NCBI RefSeq assembly: GCF_009733795.1
Contig: NZ_WNXX01000001.1
Coordinates: forward strand, 62,001-126,000
Direction of reading: 5' to 3'
Length of the DNA stretch: 64,000 nucleotides
Origin: Actinotalea caeni
GTDB taxonomy: Bacteria > Actinomycetota > Actinomycetes > Actinomycetales > Beutenbergiaceae
The notes under the pieces are model-generated. The model searched no databases. It saw only the letters and a list, made by a program, of their open reading frames with translations, and was not told where the DNA came from. Below are positions 10,533 through 21,998 of the stretch, in pieces (position 1 is the first letter of the stretch; the number at the start of each line of letters is the position of its first letter). The translations under genes and the position numbers were made by a program.

Positions 10533-11517
10533 GATGCACCGTGACGGCGTTGTGCCCGCGCTCGCGCAGACCCGCGGCGAGCGCCTCGCTCAGCGCGACC
10601 GAGCGGTGCTTGCCGCCGGTGCAGCCGATCGCGATCGTCACGTACGGCTTCTGCTCCTGCACGTACCCGGGCAGGATCGGCTCGAGCATGTCGAGGTAGC
10701 GCGTGACGAAGTCCTTCGCACCGGGCAGGCCCAGCACGTAGTCGCGCACCGGCTCGTCCTTGCCGGTGAGGTGCCGCAGCTCGGTCACCCAGTACGGGTT
10801 GCTCAGGAAGCGCGCGTCCGCGACGTGGTCGGCGTCGAGCGGCAGCCCGTACTTGAAGCCGAAGCTGACGACCGTGATGTGCAGCCCGGCGCTGCCCTCG
10901 CCGGCCACGAAGTCCCGCACGGCGCGCGCGAGGTCGTGCACCGACAGCGAGCTGGTGTCGATCGTGACGTCGGCGCGGTCGCGCAGGTGGTCGAGCAGCT
11001 GCCGCTCGCGGTGGATGCCGTCGAGCATCCGCCCGTCGCCCTGCAGCGGGTGCGGCCGCCTGACCTGCTCGAAGCGGCGCACGAGCGTCTCGTCGGATGC
11101 GTCGAGGAAGACGATCCGGTAGTCGATGCGCTGCGCACGGAGGTCGTCGAGCACCTGGACGAGGTCCGCGAAGAACTCGCGGCTGCGCACGTCGAGCACG
11201 ACCGCGAGACGCTTGACGCCGCCCTCGCCCGGCCTGAGCATGCCGGCCAGCGGCAGCACCATGCGCGGCGGCAGGTTGTCGACGACGTACCAGTCGAGGT
11301 CCTCGAGCACCGCCGCGGCGCGGGTGCGCCCGGCGCCCGACATCCCGGTGACGATGATGACCTCCGGACGCGGCTCCGCCGGGACCCGCGTCTGCGCCTC
11401 CAGCAGCGGGATGCCCGCAGGCACCGTCGGCGGCAGCGTGTCGTCGAGCGGCACCTCGCCCCCGTCCCGCTCGCGCGGGTCCTCCTCCTGCCGGTCGGTG
11501 CGCCCTGGTTCAGTCAT
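10513..11517 (-). CDS. rapZ: RNase adapter protein RapZ (P-loop, YvcJ family)
   Basis: A nucleotide-binding protein. In enterobacteria RapZ steers RNase E to the GlmZ small RNA and so controls amino-sugar synthesis; the actinobacterial role is not established. The 334-residue product has the P-loop [14 protein letters not shown] followed by [11 protein letters not shown], and the C-terminal signature [18 protein letters not shown]. The ATG at 11517 overlaps the uvrC stop by eight bases and was preferred over an open extension inside uvrC. About 75 N-terminal residues before the P-loop are charged and look disordered. Confidence 0.93.
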   Translation of the reverse strand: MTEPGRTDRQEEDPRERDGGEVPLDDTLPPTVPAGIPLLEAQTRVPAEPRPEVIIVTGMSGAGRTRAAAVLEDLDWYVVDNLPPRMVLPLAGMLRPGEGGVKRLAVVLDVRSREFFADLVQVLDDLRAQRIDYRIVFLDASDETLVRRFEQVRRPHPLQGDGRMLDGIHRERQLLDHLRDRADVTIDTSSLSVHDLARAVRDFVAGEGSAGLHITVVSFGFKYGLPLDADHVADARFLSNPYWVTELRHLTGKDEPVRDYVLGLPGAKDFVTRYLDMLEPILPGYVQEQKPYVTIAIGCTGGKHRSVALSEALAAGLRERGHNAVTVHRDLGRE

Positions 11518-13513
11518 GGTCCGAGGATGGCACGGTTCCGGCGGCAGCCTCGGCCCGATCCTTCTCCGGGGCGCCGCCGAGCGCCGCGACGACGCTCTGG
11601 GCGACCTTCGGGCCGATGCCCGGCACCGCCGCGACCTCCTCGACGGTGGCGGCACGCAGGTTCCGGACCGACCCGAACGCGCGCAGCAGCGTGCTCTGCC
11701 GGCCGGGCCCGAGCCCGGGGATGCCCTCGAGCTCCGAGCGGGTCATCCGCTTCGCGCGCCGCTTGCGGTGGTGGGTGATCGCGAACCGGTGCGCCTCGTC
11801 GCGGACCCGCTGCAGCAGGTACAGGCCCTCGGACGTGCGCGGCAGCACCAGCGGGAACTCCTCGCCCGGCAGCCACACCTCCTCCAGCCGCTTGGCGAGC
11901 CCGACGATCGCGACGTCGACGACGCCGAGGTCCGACAGCGCCCGCTGGGCGGCCGCGACCTGGGGGGCGCCGCCGTCGACCACGACGAGGTTGGGCGGGT
12001 ACGCGAACCGCTTGGCGCGGCCGCGCTCGTCGCGCGCCGCGTCCGCGCCGTCCGTCCCGCTCTCGCCCTCGCCGTCAGTCTCGTCCGGCGAGCCGGCCGC
12101 GTCGACGAGGTAGCGCCGGAAGCGGCGCGTGAGCACCTCGTACATCGCCTCGGTGTCGTCGCGCGCGCCCTCGCCGGTCTCGCCGCGCACGACGAAGTGG
12201 CGGTACTGGTTCTTGCGCGGCAGCCCGTCCTCGAAGACGACCATCGACGCCACCTGCTCGGTGCCACCGGTGTGCGAGACGTCGTAGCACTCGATCCGCA
12301 GCGGCGACTCCGGCAGGCCGAGCTCCTCCTGCAGCTCCTGCAGCGCGCGCGAGCGGGCGGTGAGGTCGCCCGCGCGGCGCGTCTTGTGGAGCGCGAGCGC
12401 CTGCTCGGCGTTGCGGTGCACCGTCTGGGCGAGCGCCCGCTTGTCGCCGCGCTGCGCCACCCGGATGCTCACGCGCGAGCCGCGCACCGAGCTGAGCAGC
12501 GCCTCGAGGTCGTCGACGTCCTCCGGGAGCACCGGCACGATCACCTCGCGCGGGATCGCGTCGGTGTCGCCCTGCTCGGCGTCGCCGTAGACCTGCAGCA
12601 GCAGCCGGTCGACGAGCTCGGCGTCGGAGAGCTCCTCGACCCGCTCGGTCACCCAGCCGCGCTGGCCGCGCACCCGGCCGCCTCGCACGTGGAACACCTG
12701 CACGGAGGCCTCGAGCTCGTCGGCCGCCATCGCGAACACGTCGGCGTCGGTGCGCTCCCCCAGCACGACGGCGTTGCGGTCGAGGACCTTGCGCAGCGCG
12801 CCGATGTCGTCGCGCAGCCGGGCCGCGCGCTCGAACTCCAGCTCGGCGGCCGCCTGCTTCATCTCGTTCTCCAGGCGGCGCACGTACGTCGAGGTGTCGC
12901 CCGCCATGAAGGCGCAGAAGTCCTCCGCCAGCGCGCGGTGCTGGTCGGCGTCGACGCGGCCCACGCACGGCGCGGAGCACTTCTCGATGTATCCCAGCAG
13001 GCACGGCCGGCCGGTCTGCTCCGCGCGCCGGAACACACCGGCCGAGCAGGACCGGATCGGGAACACGCGCAGCAGCAGGTCGACGGTCTCGCGGATCGCC
13101 CACGCGTGCGAGTACGGGCCGAAGTAGCGCGTGCCGGGCTTCTTCCTGCCCCGCATCACCTGCACGCGCGGGTACTCCTCGCCCATCGTGACGGCGAGGA
13201 ACGGGTACGACTTGTCGTCGCGGTACTTGACGTTGAACCGCGGGTCGAACTCCTTGATCCAGGCGTACTCCAGCTGCAGCGCCTCGACCTCGTTGGAGAC
13301 GACGGTCCAGTCGACGCTCGCGGCGGTCGTCACCATCTGCCGCGTGCGCGGGTGCAGCGAGCCGAGGTCGGCGAAGTACGACGACAGCCGTTGCCGCAGC
13401 GACACCGCCTTGCCGACGTAGATGACGCGGCCGTGCGAGTCGCGGAACCGGTACACGCCCGGCTGGGTGGGGATCTCGCCCGGCTTGGGCCGGTAGGTCC
13501 TCGGATCCGCCAT
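11510..13513 (-). CDS. uvrC: Excinuclease ABC subunit C
   Basis: UvrC makes both incisions in nucleotide-excision repair. The 667-residue protein has the N-terminal GIY-YIG nuclease ([18 protein letters not shown]), a UVR region near 215, the RNase H-like nuclease with [11 protein letters not shown] near 395, and tandem helix-hairpin-helix motifs ([13 protein letters not shown] and [12 protein letters not shown]) near the C-terminus. An acidic, low-complexity insert (about 465-490) interrupts the second nuclease domain. The ATG has TACGCT seven bases upstream, so it is probably a leaderless message. Confidence 0.97.
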   Translation of the reverse strand: MADPRTYRPKPGEIPTQPGVYRFRDSHGRVIYVGKAVSLRQRLSSYFADLGSLHPRTRQMVTTAASVDWTVVSNEVEALQLEYAWIKEFDPRFNVKYRDDKSYPFLAVTMGEEYPRVQVMRGRKKPGTRYFGPYSHAWAIRETVDLLLRVFPIRSCSAGVFRRAEQTGRPCLLGYIEKCSAPCVGRVDADQHRALAEDFCAFMAGDTSTYVRRLENEMKQAAAELEFERAARLRDDIGALRKVLDRNAVVLGERTDADVFAMAADELEASVQVFHVRGGRVRGQRGWVTERVEELSDAELVDRLLLQVYGDAEQGDTDAIPREVIVPVLPEDVDDLEALLSSVRGSRVSIRVAQRGDKRALAQTVHRNAEQALALHKTRRAGDLTARSRALQELQEELGLPESPLRIECYDVSHTGGTEQVASMVVFEDGLPRKNQYRHFVVRGETGEGARDDTEAMYEVLTRRFRRYLVDAAGSPDETDGEGESGTDGADAARDERGRAKRFAYPPNLVVVDGGAPQVAAAQRALSDLGVVDVAIVGLAKRLEEVWLPGEEFPLVLPRTSEGLYLLQRVRDEAHRFAITHHRKRRAKRMTRSELEGIPGLGPGRQSTLLRAFGSVRNLRAATVEEVAAVPGIGPKVAQSVVAALGGAPEKDRAEAAAGTVPSSDHD

Positions 13514-13520
13514 GCCGATC

Positions 13521-13538
13521 AGCGTAGTTCGCTAGCGT
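13521..13538. promoter_or_regulatory. Paired divergent leaderless promoters, uvrC and osmC-like gene
   Basis: The 32-base gap holds two -10 elements facing away from each other: TACGCT on the minus strand (13526-13521), seven bases before the uvrC ATG, and TAGCGT on the plus strand (13533-13538), seven bases before the ATG at 13546. A TANNNT hexamer 6-7 bases before the start codon is the known leaderless arrangement in Actinobacteria. Neither gene has a ribosome-binding site. Confidence 0.7.
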
Positions 13539-13545
13539 GACGGCT

Positions 13546-14031
13546 ATGGGTGGTGGTCTTCACAGCTTCTCCGTCAACGTCACGTGGACCGGCGCCGGTT
13601 CCGAGGGCACCACGAGCTACACCTCCTACAGCCGCGACCACGAGGTGGTGGTCGAGGGCAAGCCGCCGCTGCTCGGGTCGGCCGACGCCGCCTTCCGGGG
13701 TGACGCCTCGCGCTACTCCCCCGAGGACCTGTTCGTCGCGTCGCTCAGCCAGTGCCACATGCTGTGGGCGCTGCACATGGCCGCGCGCGCGGGCGTCGTC
13801 GTGGTCGGCTACTCCGACCGCGCGACCGGCACGATGCGCGTCGAGTCGGCGGGTGCCGGCCAGTTCATCGAGGTGACGCTGCGCCCCCAGCTGACGGTCG
13901 TGGGCGACGTCGACGAGGCCGTGGTCGCCAAGATCCACGACGACGCCCACGCCCACTGCTTCATCGCGCGCTCCGTGAACTTCCCGGTGCGTCACGTCCC
14001 GCTGGTCACCGAGGTCGTCACGCCCCGCTGA
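13546..14031 (+). CDS. OsmC family protein
   Basis: OsmC/Ohr-fold proteins reduce organic hydroperoxides with a pair of cysteines, or have unknown thiol functions. This 161-residue protein shows one cysteine in the helix motif [16 protein letters not shown] and a second in [20 protein letters not shown], the spacing expected of the YhfA-like branch rather than classical Ohr. The ATG at 13546 was chosen because TAGCGT lies seven bases before it; a GTG at 13537 would sit inside that promoter. It is divergent from uvrC and convergent with uvrA. The substrate is unknown. Confidence 0.85.
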   Translation: MGGGLHSFSVNVTWTGAGSEGTTSYTSYSRDHEVVVEGKPPLLGSADAAFRGDASRYSPEDLFVASLSQCHMLWALHMAARAGVVVVGYSDRATGTMRVESAGAGQFIEVTLRPQLTVVGDVDEAVVAKIHDDAHAHCFIARSVNFPVRHVPLVTEVVTPR

Positions 14032-14081
14032 CGGGCCGCGCCCGCCCGGGCCGCGTCCACCCCTGCGCTCCACGACCGCCA

Positions 14082-17033
<2,952 letters not shown>

Positions 17034-17039
17034 CCGGAC

Positions 17040-17045
17040 ATGGTA
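17040..17045 (-). promoter_or_regulatory. Leaderless -10 element of uvrA
   Basis: TACCAT on the minus strand, six bases before the GTG. It matches the TANNNT -10 pattern repeated before several genes in this window. Confidence 0.55.
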
Positions 17046-17061
17046 GGTCGGTCGACCGACA

Positions 17062-17077
17062 TCGCACATGTGTTCGA
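17062..17077. promoter_or_regulatory. LexA (SOS) box upstream of uvrA
   Basis: TCGCACATGTGTTCGA matches the Gram-positive and actinobacterial LexA consensus TCGAACNNNNGTTCGA with a single mismatch and keeps the palindromic form. It lies 17 bases upstream of the uvrA -10, where a repressor would cover the -35 region. uvrA is a classical SOS gene. The remaining bases of this 142-base gap show nothing else. Confidence 0.7.
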
Positions 17078-17175
17078 CGGGGTGTCGGGGCGTGTCCTTG
17101 CGCACACGGGCGCAGCCCCACGGCCCGGCCGAGACCCGTGCCGACCTTCCCCGGACGGCCGAGGACGGCCCGGTG

Positions 17176-17982
17176 TCACTGCCGCCAGGCGCCCGTGATC
17201 GCCCCGATGATCTCGTCGTTGCGCGACGTCGGGCCGTCGAAGGAGCCGTTGTTGCGTCCGTGCCGCAGCACCTCGATGCGGTCGGCGACGGCGCGCAGGT
17301 CGTTGAGGTTGTGCCCGATGACCAGCACCGCCATGCCGAGCGAGCGCAGCCGGTCGAGGTGCGTGAGCACCTCGGCGGTCTGCACGACGCCGAGCGAGGC
17401 CATCGGCTCGTCGAGCACGACGACGCGCGGCTCGCCGAGCATCGTGCGCGCGATCGCCACGCCCTGCCGCTGGCCACCGGACAGCCGCCCCACCGGGGTG
17501 CGCAGCGACGGCACGTTGGCGCCGATCATCGACAGCACCTCGCGCGAGACCCGCTCCATGCCGCCCTGGTCGAGCAGGCCACGGTGCGTGCGCTCCTGCC
17601 CGAGGAAGACGTTGGCGGTCACGTCGAGGTTGTCGCACACGCCGAGGTCCTGGAACACCGCCGCGATGCCGTGCTGGCGCGCGGCGCCCGGGCCGGGCAG
17701 CGAGACCGGCTGGCCGTCGATCTCGAGGTAGCCGGCGTCCGGCTGCAGCACGCCCGCGATCACCTTCGCCAGCGTCGACTTGCCGGCGGCGTTGTCGCCG
17801 ACCAGCGCGACGACCTCGCCCGCGTACAGGTCGAGGGAGCACTCGACGAGCGCCTCGACCGCGCCGAACCGCTTGGAGACCCCGAGCACGCTCAGCACGG
17901 GCGTGCGGGCGTCGTCGGCCACCGGGGCCGGCCCGAGGTCGTGCAGGGCCGTGGTCCCCGCGTGCATCGGCGTGTCCGTCAT
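17176..17982 (-). CDS. Single-domain sugar ABC transporter ATPase (FrcA-like)
   Basis: A 268-residue ATPase of the carbohydrate-uptake group that has one nucleotide-binding domain, as in the FrcA fructose system. Walker A is GDNAAGKST (residues 62-70; the usual form is GDNGAGKST), the signature is [16 protein letters not shown], and Walker B is [13 protein letters not shown]. All catalytic elements look usable. It overlaps the ROK gene by four bases (ATGA). No permease of its own is adjacent, and the operon already contains a double-domain ATPase, so it may be an alternative motor for the same permease; that is inference. Confidence 0.85.
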   Translation of the reverse strand: MTDTPMHAGTTALHDLGPAPVADDARTPVLSVLGVSKRFGAVEALVECSLDLYAGEVVALVGDNAAGKSTLAKVIAGVLQPDAGYLEIDGQPVSLPGPGAARQHGIAAVFQDLGVCDNLDVTANVFLGQERTHRGLLDQGGMERVSREVLSMIGANVPSLRTPVGRLSGGQRQGVAIARTMLGEPRVVVLDEPMASLGVVQTAEVLTHLDRLRSLGMAVLVIGHNLNDLRAVADRIEVLRHGRNNGSFDGPTSRNDEIIGAITGAWRQ

Positions 17983-19145
17983 GTCTCGCTCCTGTGCGTG
18001 ACGTCGGTCCGCTGGACGGCGAGCACGAGCGCTCCCGTGACCTCCGCCGTCGAGCCTAGCCTGCTCGGCACGACCTCGACCGGGCCGAGGAGGTGCCTGA
18101 TCGTGTGCTGCGCCAGGGCCGCCCGCAGCGGCTCCAGGAACACCTCGCCGCTCTCGGCGAGCGGGCCGCCGACGACGACCATCGGCGGGTTGACCATCTG
18201 GCACACCGAGCCGACGACGCGACCGATCGTCGCGGCGGCGTCGGCGATGACGCGGCGGCAGCCGGCGTCCCCGTGGACGGCGCGGTCGACCAGGTCGCGC
18301 AGCGTCAGGTGCGGGTGCAGCGGGCGCAGCGGCGCGAGCAGCGCCTCGGCGCCCACGACCGTCTCGAGGCAGCCCCGGTTGCCGCAGCGGCAGATGGACC
18401 CGGTCGGGTCGACCTGGACGTGACCGATCTCCCCCGCCGCGCCCGCGAACCCGCGGTGCACGCGCCGCCCGAGCACGAGCCCGGCGCCCACGCCGTCGGA
18501 GACGGTGAGCCACAGGCTGTCGGCGACCTCGCGCGAGGCGCCGAGCGTGACCTCGGCGAGCGCGCCGAGGTTCGCGTCGTTGTCGACGTGCACCGCGCAC
18601 CCGAGCCGCTTGGCGACCAGCTCGCCGATCTGCTCGTCCTCCCAGCCCGGCATCAGGCCGCGCACCGAGACCATGCCGGTCGCGTCCACCGGGGCCGGGC
18701 AGGCGATCCCGACGGCGAGCAGGTCCGACGTCGAGCGACCGACGCCGTCGATCATCTCCGCGAGCAGCAGCGCGATCCGGTCCAGCCCGGTGTCGGCGGG
18801 CTGGTCGAACGGCACCGGCAGCGACGTCGAGGCGAGCGTCGTGTAGGAGAAGTCCCCCAGCAGCACCCGGATCTGACGCCGCGCGACGTGCACGCCCGCG
18901 ACCAGCCCCGTCTGCGGCGACAGCGTGACCATCTGCGCGCGCCGGCCGCTGCGCGACGTCGGCTGGGTGTCGACGACGCCGGAGCTCGTGAGCTCCTTGA
19001 CGATCGTCGAGACGGTGGCGGCCGAGAGCCCGGTCGCGTCGATCAGCTCGACCTGCGTGAGGCCGCCGAACTCCTTGACCGTCTCGATGACGAGCGTGCG
19101 GTTCGCCTCCCGCAACGAGGACTGCGAACCCGTCGTCCGACTCAC
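17979..19145 (-). CDS. ROK family transcriptional regulator
   Basis: ROK regulators combine an N-terminal winged helix with a sugar-kinase-like C-terminal domain and respond to sugars. This 388-residue protein has the DNA-binding helix LTQVELIDATGLSAATVSTI near residue 28 and the zinc site CRCGNRGCLETVVG near 260. It begins with GTG, 34 bases after the permease gene on the same strand, and overlaps the following ATPase gene. It is therefore part of the operon it probably controls. The inducer is likely the transported monosaccharide. A candidate operator lies at 23256-23268. Confidence 0.9.
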   Translation of the reverse strand: MSRTTGSQSSLREANRTLVIETVKEFGGLTQVELIDATGLSAATVSTIVKELTSSGVVDTQPTSRSGRRAQMVTLSPQTGLVAGVHVARRQIRVLLGDFSYTTLASTSLPVPFDQPADTGLDRIALLLAEMIDGVGRSTSDLLAVGIACPAPVDATGMVSVRGLMPGWEDEQIGELVAKRLGCAVHVDNDANLGALAEVTLGASREVADSLWLTVSDGVGAGLVLGRRVHRGFAGAAGEIGHVQVDPTGSICRCGNRGCLETVVGAEALLAPLRPLHPHLTLRDLVDRAVHGDAGCRRVIADAAATIGRVVGSVCQMVNPPMVVVGGPLAESGEVFLEPLRAALAQHTIRHLLGPVEVVPSRLGSTAEVTGALVLAVQRTDVTHRSET

Positions 19146-19179
19146 TGCCGCCTCACAGGCGCATGCTAGTGGCGGGCCG

Positions 19180-20358
19180 TCACACGGTCGCCGAACCGCG
19201 CCGCTTGCTGTAGACGTCGAAGCCGACCGCGACCAGCAGCACGAGGCCCTTGACCACCTGCTGCGTCGACGTCGGGACGCCCATCAGCTGCATGCCGTTG
19301 CTCATCACCGCCATGATCAGGCCGCCGACGATCGCGCCGGTGATCCGGCCGACGCCGCCGCTGACGGCGGCGCCGCCGATGAAGCAGGCGGCGATCGCGT
19401 CGAGCTCGAACATGTTGCCCGCGCCCGGCTGGGCGCCGTTGGTGCGCGAGGAGTAGATCACGCCCGCGACCGCGGCCAGCAGGCCCATGTTGACCATGAT
19501 CCAGAAGTTGACGAACCGCACCCGGACGCCCGACAGCCGCGCGGCGTTGAGGTTGCCGCCGATCGCGTAGACGTGCCGCCCGAACACCGTCGACTGGGTG
19601 AGGACCGCGTAGACGAGCACCAGCACGGCGAGGATGACCAGCACCACCGGGAGCCCGCGGCTCTGCGACAGCTGCCAGCCGAACGCCATCACGACCGCCG
19701 CGACCAGCACGAGCCGGACCACGAACAGCGGCAGCGACTCGACGACCTGGTTGTAGGCGATGCGGCCCTGCCGGCGGCGCCACTGGCTGAACGCGTAGCC
19801 GGCGACACCGATGCCGAACACCACCAGCGTGAAGACGTCGAAGCCCTGGCCGCCCAGCAGGCCGTTGAGGAAGCCGTTGTTGATCTGGTAGTAGGTGCCG
19901 CCGAACGGGGACAGCGACACGTTGTTGAGCACCTGGTAGGTGAGGCCGCGGAACATCAGCATGCCCGCGAGCGTCACGATGAAGGCCGGGATGCCGACGA
20001 CGGCGACCCAGAAGCCCTGCCACGCACCGACGAGCAGCCCGACGCCGAGCGCCGCGAGCACGCCCACCCACCACGGCTGCCCGTGCCGGATGACGACGAC
20101 CGCGGCCACCGCGCCGGTGAGCGCAACCAGCGAGCCGACCGACAGGTCGATGTGACCGCCGATGATGACGATCATCATCCCGATCGCGAGGATGAGGATG
20201 TAGGAGTACTGCAGCACCAGGTTGGTGAGGTTGCCCGGGCTGAGGAAGTTGCTGTTGAGGAACGTGAACAGCCCGCAGATGACGACGAACGCGACGACGA
20301 TGCCGCTCTGCCGGACGTTGCGCTGGGCCAGCTCCCACACGGAGGCGACGGCGTTCAT
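19180..20358 (-). CDS. mmsB: Monosaccharide ABC transporter permease (MmsB/GguB-like)
   Basis: Inner-membrane permease of a multiple-monosaccharide importer. The 392-residue protein is strongly hydrophobic with about ten membrane segments. It shows the family block IGGHIDLSVGSLVALTGAVA near residue 65 and the conserved IGGNLNAARLSGVRV loop near 270. The ATG overlaps the mmsA stop (ATGA). With the double ATPase and the periplasmic-type binding protein it resembles the ChvE-GguA-GguB set. The symbol reflects this similarity; the sugar is not known. Confidence 0.9.
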   Translation of the reverse strand: MNAVASVWELAQRNVRQSGIVVAFVVICGLFTFLNSNFLSPGNLTNLVLQYSYILILAIGMMIVIIGGHIDLSVGSLVALTGAVAAVVVIRHGQPWWVGVLAALGVGLLVGAWQGFWVAVVGIPAFIVTLAGMLMFRGLTYQVLNNVSLSPFGGTYYQINNGFLNGLLGGQGFDVFTLVVFGIGVAGYAFSQWRRRQGRIAYNQVVESLPLFVVRLVLVAAVVMAFGWQLSQSRGLPVVLVILAVLVLVYAVLTQSTVFGRHVYAIGGNLNAARLSGVRVRFVNFWIMVNMGLLAAVAGVIYSSRTNGAQPGAGNMFELDAIAACFIGGAAVSGGVGRITGAIVGGLIMAVMSNGMQLMGVPTSTQQVVKGLVLLVAVGFDVYSKRRGSATV

Positions 20359-21923
20359 CGGACGACCTCCGGCTGCAGGGTCTCGTCGGTCACGTTTCTC
20401 TCCAGGGTCATGAGTCGCATGAGGTTCTCCTGCGTCGCCTCGGCGGTGGGCACCTCGCCCGTCACCCGGCCGAACGCGACGGTGTAGATGCGGTCGCAGG
20501 TCCCGAGCAGCTCCTGCAGCTCGGAGGAGATGACGACGACGGCCTTGCCCGCGGCGACCATGCGGTTGATGAGGCCGTAGATCTCGTACTTGGCGCCGAC
20601 GTCGATGCCGCGCGTGGGCTCGTCGAGGATCAGCACCTCGGGCTCGGTGTACAGCCACTTCCCCAGCACGACCTTCTGCTGGTTGCCGCCCGAGAGCTGC
20701 CCGACGAGCGAGAGCACGCTGGGCGCCTTGATGCCGAGGTCGGAGCGGAAGGTCTCCGCGACGGCGATCTCGGCGTTGGCGTCGACCAGCCCGCCGCGCG
20801 ACAGCCTGCTCAGGCCGGCGGCGGAGATGTTGTGGCGGATGTCGTCGATGAGGTTCAGACCGTAGCCCTTGCGGTCCTCGGTCACGTAGGCGATGCCGTG
20901 CCGGATGCAGTCGGCGACGGTGCTGGTGTCGACGGGGACGCCGTGCAGGTAGACCTGGCCGCCGACGTGCCGGCCGTAGGAGCGCCCGAAGATGCTCATC
21001 GCGAGCTCGGTGCGGCCGGCGCCCATGAGTCCCGCGATGCCGACGACCTCGCCCGCGCGCACCGACAGCGTCGCGTGGTCGACGACGACGCGCCCCGGCT
21101 GCGTCGGGTGCATGACCGTCCAGTCCTCGACGCGGAAGACCTCCTCGCCGATCGTGGACTCGCGCTCGGGGTAGAACGTCTCGAGGTCGCGGCCGACCAT
21201 GCCCCGGATGATCCGTTCCTGCAGGCCAGGGCTGCCGTCCATCTCGATCGTCTCGACGGTGCGACCGTCGCGGATGATCGTCGTGCGGTCGGCGATGCTG
21301 GCGACCTCGTTGAGCTTGTGGGAGATGATGATCGAGGTGATGCCCTCGTCCCGCAGCCGCCGCAGCAGGTCGAGCAGGTGCTCGGAGTCGGTGTCGTTGA
21401 GCGCCGACGTCGGCTCGTCGAGGATGAGCAGCCGCACGTTCTTCGACAGCGCCTTGGCGATCTCGACCAGCTGCTGCTTGCCGACGCCGAGGTGCCCCAC
21501 CGGGGTGGTCGGGTTCTCGTCGAGGCCGACCTGCGCGAGCAGCTCGGCGGCCTCGTGGTTGGTGCGGTTCCAGTCCAGGAAGCCGGCGCGGTCGCGGCGC
21601 TCGTTGCCGAGGAAGATGTTCTCGGACACCGAGAGGTAGCGGATGAGCGCGAGCTCCTGGTGGATGATGACGATCCCCAGCCGCTCGCTGTCGTTGATCG
21701 ACCCGAACGCGACCGGGCTGCCGTCGTAGACGATCTCGCCCTCGAAGCTGCCGTGCGGGTAGACGCCGGACAGCACCTTCATGAGGGTGGACTTGCCCGC
21801 GCCGTTCTCGCCGCAGATCGCGTGGATCTCGCCGCGCGTGACGGTGAGGTTGACGTCCTCGAGCGCGGTGACGCCCGGGAACTTCTTCGTGATGCCGCGC
21901 ATCTCGAGGATGGTGTCGGCCAT
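20355..21923 (-). CDS. mmsA: Multiple-monosaccharide ABC transporter ATPase (double domain)
   Basis: A 522-residue ATPase with two fused nucleotide-binding domains that powers monosaccharide import. The first domain has intact Walker A GENGAGKSTLMKVL near residue 37 and Walker B LLILDEPTSALND. The second has the degenerate loop IAGLMGAGRTELAMSIFG typical of RbsA-type proteins, plus LSGGNQQKVVLGKWL. The ATG at 21923 has GAGGAG four bases upstream and starts the conserved MADTILEMRGITKKFPGV; the open frame further upstream was rejected. The next gene overlaps by four bases. Confidence 0.93.
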   Translation of the reverse strand: MADTILEMRGITKKFPGVTALEDVNLTVTRGEIHAICGENGAGKSTLMKVLSGVYPHGSFEGEIVYDGSPVAFGSINDSERLGIVIIHQELALIRYLSVSENIFLGNERRDRAGFLDWNRTNHEAAELLAQVGLDENPTTPVGHLGVGKQQLVEIAKALSKNVRLLILDEPTSALNDTDSEHLLDLLRRLRDEGITSIIISHKLNEVASIADRTTIIRDGRTVETIEMDGSPGLQERIIRGMVGRDLETFYPERESTIGEEVFRVEDWTVMHPTQPGRVVVDHATLSVRAGEVVGIAGLMGAGRTELAMSIFGRSYGRHVGGQVYLHGVPVDTSTVADCIRHGIAYVTEDRKGYGLNLIDDIRHNISAAGLSRLSRGGLVDANAEIAVAETFRSDLGIKAPSVLSLVGQLSGGNQQKVVLGKWLYTEPEVLILDEPTRGIDVGAKYEIYGLINRMVAAGKAVVVISSELQELLGTCDRIYTVAFGRVTGEVPTAEATQENLMRLMTLERNVTDETLQPEVVR

Positions 21924-21948
21924 GGTTCTCCTCGTCGAGACTTGGCGA

Positions 21949-21989
21949 CGCTCGCCGGTGGGACGCGCGAGGCGCCCCACCGGCGAGCG
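21949..21989 (-). repeat. Intergenic hairpin between binding-protein and ATPase genes
   Basis: A perfect 14-bp inverted repeat (left arm 21949-21962, right arm 21976-21989, 13-base loop) in the 75-base gap, directly after the binding-protein stop. Such a hairpin can stabilise the upstream message or partly stop transcription, giving more binding protein than transporter. Confidence 0.75.
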
Positions 21990-21998
21990 GTCGGCGGG

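Noticed and set aside
20355-21923. Broken second ATPase domain in mmsA
   Set aside because: The loop GLMGAGRTE in the second domain is the normal degenerate Walker A of RbsA-type double ATPases.
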